From: Collimonas sp. OK607
Lineage (GTDB): Bacteria; Pseudomonadota; Gammaproteobacteria; Burkholderiales; Burkholderiaceae_D
Assembly (NCBI RefSeq): GCF_900111995.1
Contig: NZ_FOKF01000001.1
Location: forward strand, 1-64,000
DNA length: 64,000 bases
Reading direction: 5' to 3'
Shown in pieces: positions 36,033-45,693 of the stretch (the stretch's first letter is position 1; each line of letters opens with the position of its first letter). Made by a program: the position numbers and the translations under genes. The notes under the pieces are model-generated. The model was not told the DNA's origin. It ran no database searches and saw nothing but the letters and a program-made list of their open reading frames with translations.

Positions 36033-36518
36033 TTACAAACTATTTGCCGGATCGGCAGGTGCAGCGGCCGGCATGGTTTCTTGTGCTGGGGATTTGCATT
36101 CGTTCGCCAGTTGATGACCTGTTTTTGAATCAAGCAAAATGCCCTTGGCCGGGATGCCGATCCAGAGCAGGCCGTATTTGCGGTTTTCAAAGCGGTTGGC
36201 GCCGGTGGTGGTTGGCACGCGCGACAGGCGGTGCAGGGCTTTGCCCCAGCGCAGTGCGATGTGCTTGTCGTCTTCAGCGTTGGTGTAGATTGTCAGGCTG
36301 TTGCCGAGCTCGCATTTGTAATCGACGGAAACGGAAGTCTTGACGTCCGGTGTGCCTTCGTCTTCGCCATCGTCGACTTCTGCTGGCGCTGCTTTTGCAG
36401 CTGGCTTCTTGACGGCTTTTTTGGTCGTTTTCTTGGTGGTGGTCTGGGCCTGAACTTGTGGTGCTGCAACTGCCAGGCTGGCGCATAGTAAAACCAAAAT
36501 TGACAAACTCTTTTTCAT
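36033..36518 (-). CDS. Small exported protein, MliC-like
   Basis: About 161 residues: signal peptide (KKSLSILVLLCASLAVAAPQ), a Lys/Ala/Thr-rich linker (TTTKKTTKKAVKKPAAKAAP), then a domain with VDYKCELGNSLTIYTNAEDD, HIALRWGKALHRLSRVPTT and a final ANECKS. Two cysteines at the domain ends and the YxC opening match the MliC (C-type lysozyme inhibitor) fold, with moderate certainty. The ATG at 36518 fits a GGAG eight bases upstream. It lies 25 bp upstream of acnA on the same strand, so it may be cotranscribed with it. The lysine-rich linker could bind wall or nucleic acid polymers. Confidence 0.6.
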   Translation of the reverse strand: MKKSLSILVLLCASLAVAAPQVQAQTTTKKTTKKAVKKPAAKAAPAEVDDGEDEGTPDVKTSVSVDYKCELGNSLTIYTNAEDDKHIALRWGKALHRLSRVPTTTGANRFENRKYGLLWIGIPAKGILLDSKTGHQLANECKSPAQETMPAAAPADPANSL

Positions 36519-36568
36519 TTTCATTGCTCCGTGGTGCATCCCGTTATCTTGGTAAGGGCGGGGTGCGG

Positions 36569-37540
36569 TTATAACAAAGTTATTGCATCTTCAGGTAGTG
36601 CGGCGCCATTATTTTTTGCGCGCTGCAGAACAGTCCAGTAATAACGATAACTGGCGCGGTCATGTAGCGTGCCCTCGTGTTGTATTGGTCCCCATGCTGC
36701 TTGCCTGGCCGCAAGCAGGATTTGTGCCGCCGTGGCTATCTCCGATGGCGGCGGGGTAAATGCGTTCAATATCGGTTTGATCTGTTGCGGATGGATGCTC
36801 CACATCCGGGTATAGCCGAATTCAGCCATGGCGCGGCCGGCATCTGCAGCGACGGTGTTGCCGTCCTTGATGTCGGTGGTGACGTTATGCGAAGGTACCT
36901 TGCCGTGCGCGTGGCAAGCCGCGGCAATTTCCAGTTTGGCGCGGGTGACCAGCGGATGGCTGAACTGCGCCGGCGAACGCATCGCCGAGCTTGGGATGGC
37001 GCCGTAATGCGCTGAAACAAAATCCATGATGCCAAACGACAGCGACTGTACTTGCGGCAGGGCGGCGATAGCAAACACGTCTGCCAGTGCACCGTGGGTT
37101 TCTATCAATACATGGACCGGCAATGCCTGCCGTCCGGCCTGGCTGCTGTGGTGGTCTATCAGGGCCAGAGCGGCGTTGACGTCGGCCAGGCTCTCGGCCT
37201 TGGGCAGCATCAGGTAAGCCAGCCGGCGCGCTGCACCTTTGCAGATGATCTCTACGTCTTGTTCGAAAAAAGTGCTGCCGATGTCGTGTACGCGAGCGCC
37301 TATGCGCTCAAAGCGATTGTCGGCGCCGGCGATGATGGCGGCGACCAGTTGTGCGTGTGCTGCTTCGTTACCGGCGCTGGCGCCGTCTTCGCAGTCAAGT
37401 GTGATGTCGAATACCGGACCCAGCTCCTGCTGCAAGGCGATCGATTTACGCATGAGCTTTTCAGCGCCGGCGTAATGATCGCAGACCGGTAGCGAGACCG
37501 GTTGTTGCTTGCCTAGGAATAAGACCTGGGTAGGATGCAT
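36569..37540 (-). CDS. CitE-like HpcH/HpaI family lyase
   Basis: A 323-residue TIM-barrel protein. It has FDITLDCEDGASAGNEAAHA with the metal-binding acids, LMLPKAESLADV, VHVLIETHGAL with the catalytic-site glutamate, LSFGIMDFVSAHYGA, and MWSIHPQQIKPIL at the end. Relatives cleave malyl-, citramalyl- or 3-methylmalyl-CoA (CitE, Mcl, CLYBL). There are no citrate lyase alpha or gamma genes nearby, so a CoA-thioester lyase is more likely than citrate lyase. It lies between mdh and acnA on the same strand. Confidence 0.82.
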   Translation of the reverse strand: MHPTQVLFLGKQQPVSLPVCDHYAGAEKLMRKSIALQQELGPVFDITLDCEDGASAGNEAAHAQLVAAIIAGADNRFERIGARVHDIGSTFFEQDVEIICKGAARRLAYLMLPKAESLADVNAALALIDHHSSQAGRQALPVHVLIETHGALADVFAIAALPQVQSLSFGIMDFVSAHYGAIPSSAMRSPAQFSHPLVTRAKLEIAAACHAHGKVPSHNVTTDIKDGNTVAADAGRAMAEFGYTRMWSIHPQQIKPILNAFTPPPSEIATAAQILLAARQAAWGPIQHEGTLHDRASYRYYWTVLQRAKNNGAALPEDAITLL

Positions 37541-37569
37541 TGCGAAGTTCTTAATAATAATTGCGGGGC

Positions 37570-37604
37570 AGGGTAGACACGCGTAAGTACAGCGCGTCCA
37601 CCCT
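37570..37604. repeat. Imperfect hairpin between mdh and the CitE-like gene
   Basis: AGGGTAGACACGCG (37570-37583) pairs imperfectly with CGCGTCCACCCT (37593-37604). It resembles the outer arms of the AGGGTGGGCA elements at 45.4 and 59.3 kb and may be a decayed relative, or simply an intercistronic hairpin. Confidence 0.4.
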
Positions 37605-37620
37605 ACATTGAAGCAGTTGC

Positions 37621-38610
37621 TTAGCCGACCAGGTGTTTCACGCCATCACGCTCTTCTTGCAGTTCTGCGAGAGTAATGTTGATGCGCTCTTGCGAGAAAG
37701 CGTCGATTTCCAGGCCTTGGACGATTTTGTATTCGCCGTTTTCAGTAGTTACCGGGAAGCCGAACATGGTGCCTTCAGGAATACCGTAGGAACCGTCCGA
37801 TGGCACACCCATGGTGGTCCACTTGCCGTTGGTGCCGAGTACCCAGTCACGCACGTGATCGATCGCTGCGTTAGCGGCCGAAGCAGCCGACGACAAACCG
37901 CGCGCTTCGATGATAGCTGCGCCGCGCTTGCCGACGGTTGGCAGGAACACATCTTTGTTCCAGACTTGATCGTTGATCAGGTCTTTGACCGATGCGCCGT
38001 CTGCTGTCGCGTAGCGATAGTCCGCGTACATGGTTGGCGAGTGATTGCCCCAGACGAACATTTTTTCGATGGCGGAAACTGGCTTGCCGATCTTGGCCGC
38101 GACTTGCGACAGGGCGCGGTTGTGGTCCAGGCGCAGCATTGCGGTGAAGTTCTTGGCTGGCAGGTTCGGCGCCGATTTCATGGCGATGTAAGCGTTGGTG
38201 TTGGCTGGATTGCCCACCACCAATACCTTGACATTGCGTGAAGCGACGGCGTCCAGCGCCTTGCCTTGCACGGTGAAAATCTGTGCATTGGCTTCCAGCA
38301 GGTCTTTACGTTCCATGCCTGGGCCGCGTGGGCGGGCGCCAACCAGCAGGGCAACGTCAGCATCCTTGAATGCTGTCATCGGATCGCTATGTGAGGTGAT
38401 GCCGGCCAGCAGCGGGAATGCGCAATCGTCGACTTCCATGATCACGCCCTTCAACGCTTTTTGTGCTTTTTCGTCAGGGATTTCAAGCAGTTGCAAAATG
38501 ACCGGTTGATCTTTGCCGAGCAGGTCGCCGTTGGCGATGCGGAACAGAAGGGAATAGCCGATTTGACCAGCGGCGCCGGTAACGGCAACACGCAGAGGGG
38601 ACTTAGCCAT
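37621..38610 (-). CDS. mdh: Malate dehydrogenase
   Basis: A 329-residue NAD-dependent malate dehydrogenase of the cytosolic-type (AsnA-like) branch usual in betaproteobacteria. [20 protein letters not shown] is the nucleotide-binding loop, [17 protein letters not shown] carries substrate arginines, [11 protein letters not shown] and [14 protein letters not shown] hold the catalytic Asp/His pair. GGAGA lies just before the ATG at 38610. It oxidises malate to oxaloacetate for citrate synthase (gltA at 44 kb) and is divergent from the gntR gene. Confidence 0.97.
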   Translation of the reverse strand: MAKSPLRVAVTGAAGQIGYSLLFRIANGDLLGKDQPVILQLLEIPDEKAQKALKGVIMEVDDCAFPLLAGITSHSDPMTAFKDADVALLVGARPRGPGMERKDLLEANAQIFTVQGKALDAVASRNVKVLVVGNPANTNAYIAMKSAPNLPAKNFTAMLRLDHNRALSQVAAKIGKPVSAIEKMFVWGNHSPTMYADYRYATADGASVKDLINDQVWNKDVFLPTVGKRGAAIIEARGLSSAASAANAAIDHVRDWVLGTNGKWTTMGVPSDGSYGIPEGTMFGFPVTTENGEYKIVQGLEIDAFSQERINITLAELQEERDGVKHLVG

Positions 38611-39021
38611 GTTGAATCTCCAGAGAAGTGATAAAAATGTGTGCGGGGCAAAGTTCAAGAGCCATCCGGTTAAACCCTGCGGCGAATTACTCTACCCTTA
38701 ACCGTTCAATTCAAAAGAACGACGGTCAAATTACAAAAAATCCCAGCCAGGTATGCGGCCCCATATACAGCGATGCAGCCCAATACATACCAAGATACAA
38801 AAAGCGGCGACTTAAATACGCAACCTCTAATCATACCGGCGAAAACCGCGTGCGTCAGTTTGTTTTGCGTTGATCCGAGCGCCAAAATTTACGGCTTGCA
38901 TCTCTGCCATGAAAATCGATTTGCGCGAAACATGCACAGCTTAACGCCCATCTGACGACCATCAAATAGTGCTTATGCCCGCGAGTTTAGGCTTGGCAAC
39001 ATGGTATGTCAATCAATATCT
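38611..39021. other. mdh-gntR divergent control region
   Basis: No gene seen in these 411 bases. The region should hold the mdh promoter and part of that of gntR; the clear site in it, a 20-bp palindrome, is listed next. Confidence 0.5.
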
Positions 39022-39041
39022 TATGTCTTATATAAGACATA
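39022..39041. promoter_or_regulatory. 20-bp perfect palindrome upstream of gntR (operator)
   Basis: TATGTCTTATATAAGACATA reads identically on both strands. It lies 38 bp upstream of the gntR start. The TCTTATATAAGA core is of the kind bound by GntR dimers. I found no second copy upstream of mdh, acnA or sdhC in this window, so the clearest target is gntR itself and possibly the downstream sdh genes by read-through. Confidence 0.7.
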
Positions 39042-39079
39042 TCATTGCGTATTTTTTACTGGACGGCAGAGGGTATTTT

Positions 39080-39892
39080 ATGGTGAAATCTAAGCTTATG
39101 AGTTCCATCCCGTCCAATTTGAGTAGTGACCCTGTCGGCCAGAGCGCTGCGGTCCCTGCGTCTCCCTCAGTATCGTCTCCGACCTTTAGTCCTCTCTATC
39201 AGCAAATCAAGGCGCTGATCATGCAACGCCTGCAATCCGGTGAATGGAAGCCGGGTGAGCTGATTCCCAGCGAAGTCGAGCTTGGCAACCGTTTCAAGGT
39301 AAGCCAGGGTACGGTGCGCAAAGCGATTGACGAACTGGCTGCCGAAAACCTGCTGGTGCGGCGTCAGGGCAAGGGCACGTTTGTCGCCACCCATCACGAA
39401 GCGCGTTCGCAATTCCGCTTCCTGCGCCTGATGCCGGACAGCGACCAGCCGCAAGTTACCGATAAAAGAGTGATCGAGCTGAAGCGCTTGCGCGCGCCGG
39501 CGGAAATCGCTCGCCTGTTGGGCATGAAATCGGGCGACTCGGTGGTATATGTCAAACGTGTCATGGCATTTGACGGCGTACCGACGATACTTGAAGAATT
39601 GTGGCTGCCGGGCGCGCTGTTCAAGGCGCTGACGCTGGAGCGGCTGGTTGAGTACAAGGGCCCGATGTACGGCCTGTTTGAAACTGAATTCGGCACGCGC
39701 ATGATCCGTGCCACCGAGCAGATTCGCGCCGCCAGCGCCGATGCCGATGCGGCTGAGTTGCTGGGGGTGGAAAAATTATCGCCTTTATTATGTGTGGAGC
39801 GCGTGTCTTTTACCTATGGCGACAAGCCGGTGGAAGTGCGGCGCGGTTTGTACGTGACCAATCGCCATCACTATCAGAACGAATTGAGCTGA
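39080..39892 (+). CDS. GntR/HutC family regulator of the TCA cluster
   Basis: A 270-residue regulator. A disordered, Ser/Pro-rich leader of about 35 residues precedes the winged helix (PGELIPSEVELGNRFKVSQG, RRQGKGTFVATH); residues about 110-265 are a UTRA effector domain. GAGGG lies seven bases before the ATG at 39080. Its position between mdh and sdhCDAB, widely conserved in betaproteobacteria, suggests control of TCA genes in response to an organic acid; effector and targets are inference. Confidence 0.87.
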   Translation: MVKSKLMSSIPSNLSSDPVGQSAAVPASPSVSSPTFSPLYQQIKALIMQRLQSGEWKPGELIPSEVELGNRFKVSQGTVRKAIDELAAENLLVRRQGKGTFVATHHEARSQFRFLRLMPDSDQPQVTDKRVIELKRLRAPAEIARLLGMKSGDSVVYVKRVMAFDGVPTILEELWLPGALFKALTLERLVEYKGPMYGLFETEFGTRMIRATEQIRAASADADAAELLGVEKLSPLLCVERVSFTYGDKPVEVRRGLYVTNRHHYQNELS

Positions 39893-40121
39893 CGGGTTGG
39901 AGTAGTGATCTGGAGTAGCGAGTTGGGCTGGTCATCGGCTGACGATAGCGGCGACTGGTGGCAATATGAGCAAGCTGACCAAGTGCAATCTAGTGTAAGA
40001 ATAGTCGCTGCTAGCCATTATTTGCAATATTGAATAATAACTATTGGTGTGCTGCACAAAAATCGGCGAAAATTGCGGGATTGCGCTTGCTCTAAAATTT
40101 TAAACTGAGGAGAACCCTGTT

Positions 40122-40532
40122 ATGTCTGAAGCCGCGAAGCCCAATCGGCCACAGTTTCGTAATATAAGCATTACCCAAATTGTCGGCTACCGCTTTCCGT
40201 TGGCAGCCCTTATTTCGATTTTGCATCGTATTAGTGGCGTGTTGATGTTTTTGCTCTTGCCTTTTATCTTGTACATGCTGGATAAAAGCCTGGTATCTGA
40301 AAGTTCTTTCGAATACTTCAAAGGTTTTACCTCGGGCTGGTTCGTAAAGCTCGTCATCCTGGCCCTGTCCTGGGCATATCTGCACCACTTCTGCGCTGGC
40401 ATCCGCCACCTCATCATGGATAACCACATCGGTCTGGATAAGGATAGCGCGCGCAAATCGGCTGCCGGAGTCCTGATTATCAGTGTGCCGCTGGCGTTGA
40501 TCGTTGCATTGAAACTGTTCGGAGCATTCTAA
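40122..40532 (+). CDS. sdhC: Succinate dehydrogenase cytochrome b556 subunit
   Basis: A 136-residue membrane anchor with three helices. It shows RFPLAALISILHRISGVLMF, with the quinone-site Ser/Arg region, and YLHHFCAGIRHLIMDNHIG, with the axial heme histidine. With SdhD it binds heme b and ubiquinone and holds SdhAB on the cytoplasmic side of the membrane. First gene of the sdhCDAB operon; the 229 bp before it hold no other gene. Confidence 0.95.
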   Translation: MSEAAKPNRPQFRNISITQIVGYRFPLAALISILHRISGVLMFLLLPFILYMLDKSLVSESSFEYFKGFTSGWFVKLVILALSWAYLHHFCAGIRHLIMDNHIGLDKDSARKSAAGVLIISVPLALIVALKLFGAF

Positions 40533-40534
40533 AA

Positions 40535-40903
40535 ATGGCTAACAACAAGAATATCGGCGCCAACCGCCTGGTAGTAGGGGCCCATTACGGCTTGCGCGAC
40601 TGGCTGGCGCAACGCGTCACCGCTGTCGTCATGGCAATCTACACGGTCATCCTGCTGGTCACCTTTCTGACCGCCAGCAACTTCACCTATGAAGGCTGGG
40701 CAGGACTGTTTTCGCATCAGTGGTTCAAGCTGGCTACGTTCGTAGCGCTGATGGCACTGTTTTTTCATGCATGGATCGGCGTGCGTGATATCTGGATGGA
40801 TTACGTCAAGCCGGTCGCTCTGCGTCTGGTCTTGCAAGTTGCCACAATCCTGTGGTTGGTCGGTTGTGCCGGATGGGCGGCGCAGATTTTGTGGAGAGTG
40901 TAA
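40535..40903 (+). CDS. sdhD: Succinate dehydrogenase membrane anchor subunit
   Basis: A 122-residue protein with three membrane helices. GAHYGLRDWLAQRVTAVVMA is the family opening and FFHAWIGVRDIWMDYVKP carries the heme and quinone-site residues. It starts 2 bp after sdhC and ends 2 bp before sdhA. Confidence 0.95.
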   Translation: MANNKNIGANRLVVGAHYGLRDWLAQRVTAVVMAIYTVILLVTFLTASNFTYEGWAGLFSHQWFKLATFVALMALFFHAWIGVRDIWMDYVKPVALRLVLQVATILWLVGCAGWAAQILWRV

Positions 40904-40905
40904 TC

Positions 40906-42684
40906 GTGGCAGCTATTAAATCCACAATTCCTACACGCCGCTTTGATGCGGTAATCGTTGGGGCCGGTGGTTCCGGTATGCGTGCTTCGCTGCAGTTGGC
41001 GGAAGCTGGTTTGAATGTAGCAGTCTTGTCGAAGGTGTTTCCTACCCGTTCGCACACGGTTGCGGCGCAGGGCGGCATTGGCGCCTCGCTGGGTAACATG
41101 TCCGAGGACAGCTGGTACTGGCACATGTTTGACACCGTCAAGGGCTCGGATTACCTGGGTGACCAGGACGCGATCGAGTTCATGTGTCGCGAAGCGCCAA
41201 AGGCTGTGTATGAGCTGGAGCATTTCGGCATGCCGTTCGACCGTAATGCCGACGGCACGATTTATCAGCGTCCGTTCGGCGGCCACTCGGCCAACTTCGG
41301 CGAAAAGCCGGTAGCGCGCGCTTGCGCCGCTGCCGACCGTACCGGTCATGCGCTGTTGCACACGCTGTACCAGCGTAACGTTCGCGCCAAGACGCATTTC
41401 TTCGTCGAATGGATGGCGATCGACCTGGTGCGCGATGCCGAAGGCGATGTCATCGGTGTAGTAGCGCTGGAAATGGAAACCGGCGATGTCATGATCCTGG
41501 AAGCCAAGACCACAGTGATGGCTACCGGCGGTGCAGGGCGTATCTGGGCGGCTTCGACCAATGCCTTTATCAATACCGGCGACGGTATGGGTATGGCGGC
41601 GCGTGCCGGTTTGCCGCTGGAAGACATGGAGTTCTGGCAGTTCCACCCGACCGGCGTGGCTGGCGCAGGCGTGCTGATTACCGAGGGCGTACGTGGCGAG
41701 GGCGGGATTCTGATCAACGCCAACGGCGAACGTTTCATGGAGCGCTATGCGCCAACCTTGAAAGATCTGGCGCCGCGCGATTTCGTGTCGCGTTCGATGG
41801 ACCAGGAAATCAAGGAAGGCCGTGGCTGCGGCCCGCACAAGGATCACGTGATGCTGGATCTGCGTCACATCGGCGCCGAAACCATCATGAAGCGTCTGCC
41901 TTCGATTCTGGAAATCGGCCACAAGTTTGCTAACGTTGACGCTCTGAAAGAGCCGATTCCGGTCGTGCCGACCATCCATTATCAAATGGGCGGTATCCCG
42001 ACCAACGTTTACGGTCAGGTTGTAGTGCCGAAGAACGGTATCCCGAACGCGGTAGTCAATGGTTTGTACGCCATCGGCGAATGCGCTTGCGTTTCGGTGC
42101 ACGGCGCCAATCGCCTGGGTACCAATTCGCTGCTGGATCTGGTGGTGTTCGGCCGTGCCGCCGGCAATCACATTGTCGACAGCAAGCTCAAAGAGCGCAG
42201 CAACAAGCCGTTGCCGGCAGATGCAGCCGACGTCGCCCTGGCGCGTCTGGCCAAGCTGGAAACCAGCACCGGTTCCGAGCGCGTGCAAGACGTGGCCGGC
42301 GATATCCGCAAGACCATGCAGCACTACTGCGGCGTGTTCCGTACCGACGAGCTGCTGCAACAGGGCTACAAGGAAATCATGGTGCTGGACGAGCGGCGCA
42401 AGCATGTTTCGTTCAAGGACAAATCCAAGGTATTCAACACTGCACGTGTCGAAGCGCTGGAGTTGGACAACCTGATCGAAACCGCCAAGGCCACTATTAC
42501 CTCGGCTGCAGCTCGTAAAGAATCGCGCGGCGCCCATGCGCATCGCGATTATGAAAAGCGTGATGACGAAAACTGGATGAAGCACACCTTGTGGTACTCC
42601 GAAGGTAATCGTCTCGACTACAAGCCAGTGGTTACCAAGCCGCTGACAGTTGATACGTTCAAGCCAAAGCCACGTACATTCTAA
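40906..42684 (+). CDS. sdhA: Succinate dehydrogenase flavoprotein subunit
   Basis: A 592-residue subunit that oxidises succinate to fumarate. AVIVGAGGSGMRASLQLAEA binds FAD, SHTVAAQGGIGASLGN contains the histidine that carries FAD covalently, and FHPTGVAGAGVLITEGVRGE and HGANRLGTNSLLDLVVFGR are active-site segments. GTG at 40906 is taken as start since GGAGAG precedes it and upstream sequence belongs to sdhD. Confidence 0.97.
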   Translation: MAAIKSTIPTRRFDAVIVGAGGSGMRASLQLAEAGLNVAVLSKVFPTRSHTVAAQGGIGASLGNMSEDSWYWHMFDTVKGSDYLGDQDAIEFMCREAPKAVYELEHFGMPFDRNADGTIYQRPFGGHSANFGEKPVARACAAADRTGHALLHTLYQRNVRAKTHFFVEWMAIDLVRDAEGDVIGVVALEMETGDVMILEAKTTVMATGGAGRIWAASTNAFINTGDGMGMAARAGLPLEDMEFWQFHPTGVAGAGVLITEGVRGEGGILINANGERFMERYAPTLKDLAPRDFVSRSMDQEIKEGRGCGPHKDHVMLDLRHIGAETIMKRLPSILEIGHKFANVDALKEPIPVVPTIHYQMGGIPTNVYGQVVVPKNGIPNAVVNGLYAIGECACVSVHGANRLGTNSLLDLVVFGRAAGNHIVDSKLKERSNKPLPADAADVALARLAKLETSTGSERVQDVAGDIRKTMQHYCGVFRTDELLQQGYKEIMVLDERRKHVSFKDKSKVFNTARVEALELDNLIETAKATITSAAARKESRGAHAHRDYEKRDDENWMKHTLWYSEGNRLDYKPVVTKPLTVDTFKPKPRTF

Positions 42685-42767
42685 TTTGTCGGGGCAGGGC
42701 AAGGCGCGCCAAACCATACGGGCGCCCGGGCTCTGCTCCACAATAATTAAAAACAAGAGGTATAGCC

Positions 42768-43481
42768 ATGTCATCACGTACTTTGAAATTTAAAATCTAC
42801 CGCTACGATCCTGATAAGGACGCCAAGCCTTACATGCAGGACCTGACGGTGGAGCTGCTGCCAACCGACAAGATGCTGCTGGATGCCCTGCAACGCATCA
42901 AGGCCGACGTTGACGATTCGCTGGCGTTGCGCCGTTCGTGCCGCGAAGGTGTGTGCGGTTCCGACGCCATGAACATCAACGGCAAGAACGGTCTGGCTTG
43001 CACCACCAACCTGAACGAGCTGAGCGAGCCGATTATCTTGCGGCCATTGCCAGGCCTGCCGGTGATCCGCGACCTGATCGTCGACATGACGCAGTTCTTC
43101 AAGCAATACGAATCGATCAAGCCGTTCCTGATCAACGACAGCATTCCGCCTGAAAAAGAGCGTCTGCAGTCGCCGGAACAGCGCGAAGAGCTGGATGGCC
43201 TGTACGAGTGCATCCTGTGCGCATGCTGCTCGACTTCCTGCCCGTCGTTCTGGTGGAATCCAGACAAGTTCGTCGGCCCGGCCGGCTTGCTGCAAGCCTA
43301 CCGTTTCATCGCCGACAGCCGCGATGAAGCCACCGGCGCCCGTCTGGATAACCTGGAAGATCCGTATCGTCTGTTCCGTTGCCGTTCGATCATGAACTGC
43401 GTCGATGTCTGTCCGAAGGGCTTGAACCCTAACGCAGCGATCGGCAAGATCAAGGAACTGATGGTTCGTCGCGCGGTGTAA
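42768..43481 (+). CDS. sdhB: Succinate dehydrogenase iron-sulfur subunit
   Basis: A 237-residue protein. [20 protein letters not shown] gives the [2Fe-2S] cysteines, [19 protein letters not shown] and [17 protein letters not shown] the [4Fe-4S] and [3Fe-4S] ligands. It carries electrons from SdhA to quinone. It lies 83 bp behind sdhA, and a hairpin terminator follows. Confidence 0.97.
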   Translation: MSSRTLKFKIYRYDPDKDAKPYMQDLTVELLPTDKMLLDALQRIKADVDDSLALRRSCREGVCGSDAMNINGKNGLACTTNLNELSEPIILRPLPGLPVIRDLIVDMTQFFKQYESIKPFLINDSIPPEKERLQSPEQREELDGLYECILCACCSTSCPSFWWNPDKFVGPAGLLQAYRFIADSRDEATGARLDNLEDPYRLFRCRSIMNCVDVCPKGLNPNAAIGKIKELMVRRAV

Positions 43482-43510
43482 GAAAGTAAGCGAGAGTAAG
43501 TAAGAGTAAG

Positions 43511-43550
43511 CAGGGCGGTGAAACTTCCAAGTCTTCCCGCCCTGGTTTTT
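43511..43550 (+). terminator. Hairpin with T-run after sdhB
   Basis: CAGGGCGG (43511-43518) pairs with CCGCCCTG (43537-43544), followed by GTTTTT. It is preceded by short GTAAG direct repeats. It may end part of the sdhCDAB transcripts; sdhE and gltA continue on the same strand. Confidence 0.65.
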
Positions 43551-43616
43551 GCAACAGTTTTAGAACTGTTCGTCGAAAGCGCCGAACGGCGATATCAAAT
43601 AGAATAAGTGGTTTCC

Positions 43617-43886
43617 ATGCCTATCATCCATCAAGCCGATCCAGCCAACCGAGCCCGCCTGCGCTGGCGCGCGCGACGGGGCCTGCTTGAAAACGATCTG
43701 ATACTGACTCGTTTCCTGGATGCAAACGAAGCCAGCATGACGGATGACGATGTCGACGCTTTTTCGCGCCTGATGGAACTGTCCGACATTGAACTAATGG
43801 ATTTACTGCTAGTCCGTAAAGAGCCGGACGGCTTGCTGGATTTGCCGCAAGTGCATGCACTGTTAGCCAGAATACGCACTGCTTAA
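43617..43886 (+). CDS. sdhE: SdhE, FAD assembly factor for succinate dehydrogenase
   Basis: An 89-residue all-helical protein. RARLRWRARRGLLENDLIL holds the RGxxE motif that contacts SdhA, and FSRLMELSDIELMDLLL follows. SdhE helps attach FAD covalently to SdhA. It sits between sdhB and gltA as expected. The ATG at 43617 is preferred over a GTG three codons earlier, though the ribosome site is poor. Confidence 0.92.
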   Translation: MPIIHQADPANRARLRWRARRGLLENDLILTRFLDANEASMTDDDVDAFSRLMELSDIELMDLLLVRKEPDGLLDLPQVHALLARIRTA

Positions 43887-43993
43887 GACTGTATCTTCGC
43901 TGGCGGCGACGGCCGCGGAAGATGTCGATCAGCATGCAGCAGCGCCTTTTGTTTTTTTTGTTTTAGAGTCACCTTTTGATTGAGGGAAGAGCC

Positions 43994-45298
43994 ATGACCA
44001 CCGCTGATACAAAAGCCACGCTATCGTTTTCCGATGGCAGTCCATCCGTAGAATTTCCTATTTACAAGGGCACCGTCGGCCCCGAAGTTATCGATATCCG
44101 CAAGTTGTACGGCGCTACCGGCAAATTCACTTACGACCCGGGCTTCATGTCGACTGCGGCATGTAATTCGTCGATCACCTACATCGACGGCGACAAGGGC
44201 GAGTTGCTGTATCGCGGTTATCCGATCGAGCAGCTGGCAGTCAATTGCGACTTCCTGGAAACCTGCTACCTGTTGCTGAACGGTGAACTGCCGACAGCAA
44301 AGCAAAAAGAAGTATTCGACGCTACCGTGACCCAGCACACCATGGTGCACGAGCAGATGCAATTTTTCTTCCGCGGTTTCCGTCGCGACGCGCATCCGAT
44401 GGCTGTGCTGGTCGGCACCGTCGGCGCCTTGTCGTCGTTCTACCATGACTCGCTGGACATCACCGATCCGCATCATCGCGAAGTATCCGCGATCCGCCTG
44501 ATCGCCAAGCTGCCGACACTGGTTGCCATGGCTTACAAGTACAACGTCGGCCAGCCTTTCGTCTATCCGCGTAACGAACTGTCGTACAGCGCGAACTTCA
44601 TGCACATGATGTTCTCCACTCCGTGCGAAGAGTACAAGGTCAACGACGTGCTGGTGCGCGCGCTGGACCGTATCCTGACCTTGCATGCAGATCACGAGCA
44701 AAACGCCTCGACTTCGACCGTGCGCCTGGCTGGTTCCAGCGGCGCCAATCCGTTTGCCTGTATCGCTGCAGGTATCGCTTGCCTGTGGGGCCCTGCACAC
44801 GGCGGCGCCAACGAAGCGGCACTGAACATGCTCAAGGAAATCGGTACTGTCGACAAGATTCCAGAGTTCATCGCCAAAGTGAAAGACAAGAACTCCGGCG
44901 TCAAGCTGATGGGCTTCGGTCATCGCGTCTACAAGAACTTCGATCCGCGCGCCAAGCTGATGCGCGAAACCTGCTACGAAGTGCTGAACGAACTCGGCCT
45001 GCATGACGACCCGTTGTTCAAACTGGCGATGGCGCTGGAAAAAGTGGCGCTGGAAGACGAATACTTCGTTTCCCGCAAGCTGTATCCAAACGTCGACTTC
45101 TACTCCGGTATCGTGCAATCGGCACTGGGCATCCCGACATCGCTGTTCACCGGCATCTTCGCCATGGCGCGTACAGTCGGCTGGATCGCACAATGGAATG
45201 AAATGATTTCCGATCCTGAGCAAAAGATCGGCCGTCCACGTCAATTGTTCGTCGGTTCGCCAACCCGCGACGTGCCAGCAATCGACAAACGCGGCTAA
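43994..45298 (+). CDS. gltA: Citrate synthase (type II)
   Basis: A 434-residue type II citrate synthase joining acetyl-CoA and oxaloacetate. [20 protein letters not shown] and [19 protein letters not shown] hold the active-site histidines, and [17 protein letters not shown] the next histidine and arginine. The N-terminal beta domain (residues about 1-60) is that of the NADH-sensitive hexameric form. GAGGGAAGA precedes the ATG at 43994. Confidence 0.97.
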   Translation: MTTADTKATLSFSDGSPSVEFPIYKGTVGPEVIDIRKLYGATGKFTYDPGFMSTAACNSSITYIDGDKGELLYRGYPIEQLAVNCDFLETCYLLLNGELPTAKQKEVFDATVTQHTMVHEQMQFFFRGFRRDAHPMAVLVGTVGALSSFYHDSLDITDPHHREVSAIRLIAKLPTLVAMAYKYNVGQPFVYPRNELSYSANFMHMMFSTPCEEYKVNDVLVRALDRILTLHADHEQNASTSTVRLAGSSGANPFACIAAGIACLWGPAHGGANEAALNMLKEIGTVDKIPEFIAKVKDKNSGVKLMGFGHRVYKNFDPRAKLMRETCYEVLNELGLHDDPLFKLAMALEKVALEDEYFVSRKLYPNVDFYSGIVQSALGIPTSLFTGIFAMARTVGWIAQWNEMISDPEQKIGRPRQLFVGSPTRDVPAIDKRG

Positions 45299-45336
45299 GG
45301 CCAGCGTGAGTCGGAAATAGGTAATAGCAACACAAA

Positions 45337-45363
45337 AACAGCGAATCCACGGATTCGCTGTTT
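45337..45363 (+). terminator. Terminator after gltA
   Basis: AACAGCGAATCC and GGATTCGCTGTT form a 12-bp stem with a two-base centre, ending in TTT then GC. It likely ends the sdh-gltA transcript. Confidence 0.65.
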
Positions 45364-45412
45364 GCATTTCTGCAGGTTATGCTATGCTCTCAATCTGTGC
45401 CGAATCAGGCGA

Positions 45413-45488
45413 GTAGGGTGGGCAATTTGCCCACGCGGAATTCGTTTATACCGGCACAGCGTGGGCAGAGAAACCTGCCCACCCTACG
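45413..45488. repeat. AGGGTGGGCA-type palindromic element, copy 1
   Basis: It begins TAGGGTGGGCA at 45414, has an inner TTTGCCCACGCGGAA and CAGCGTGGGCA, and ends TGCCCACCCTAC at 45487. The outer arms are inverted repeats and the inner GCCCACGC/GCGTGGGC pair is another. A longer relative lies at 59261-59384. It looks like a small non-coding repeat (MITE or REP class). Confidence 0.75.
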
Positions 45489-45693
45489 TGTAGTAAAAAA
45501 CATGTATGTAAAGCATGTTTTGAAGGGCAGGCTTAAAGAAGTACCGAAATACCCGAATTGAAGTTGCAGTAAAGAACACAGTAATAGAGCCCTTCCCCAC
45601 AACTTGATGTGCAATCCGCTAACCGGTCAGGCCGTGTCGCGGAAGGTTATGTTAACCCGCTAATCTCGCGAAACGCGAAGAAAGGTGAGCAAG

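Noticed and set aside
40801-42777. 658-codon open frame antisense to sdhA
   Set aside because: Shadow of a GC-rich, highly biased gene; no domain or ribosome site.
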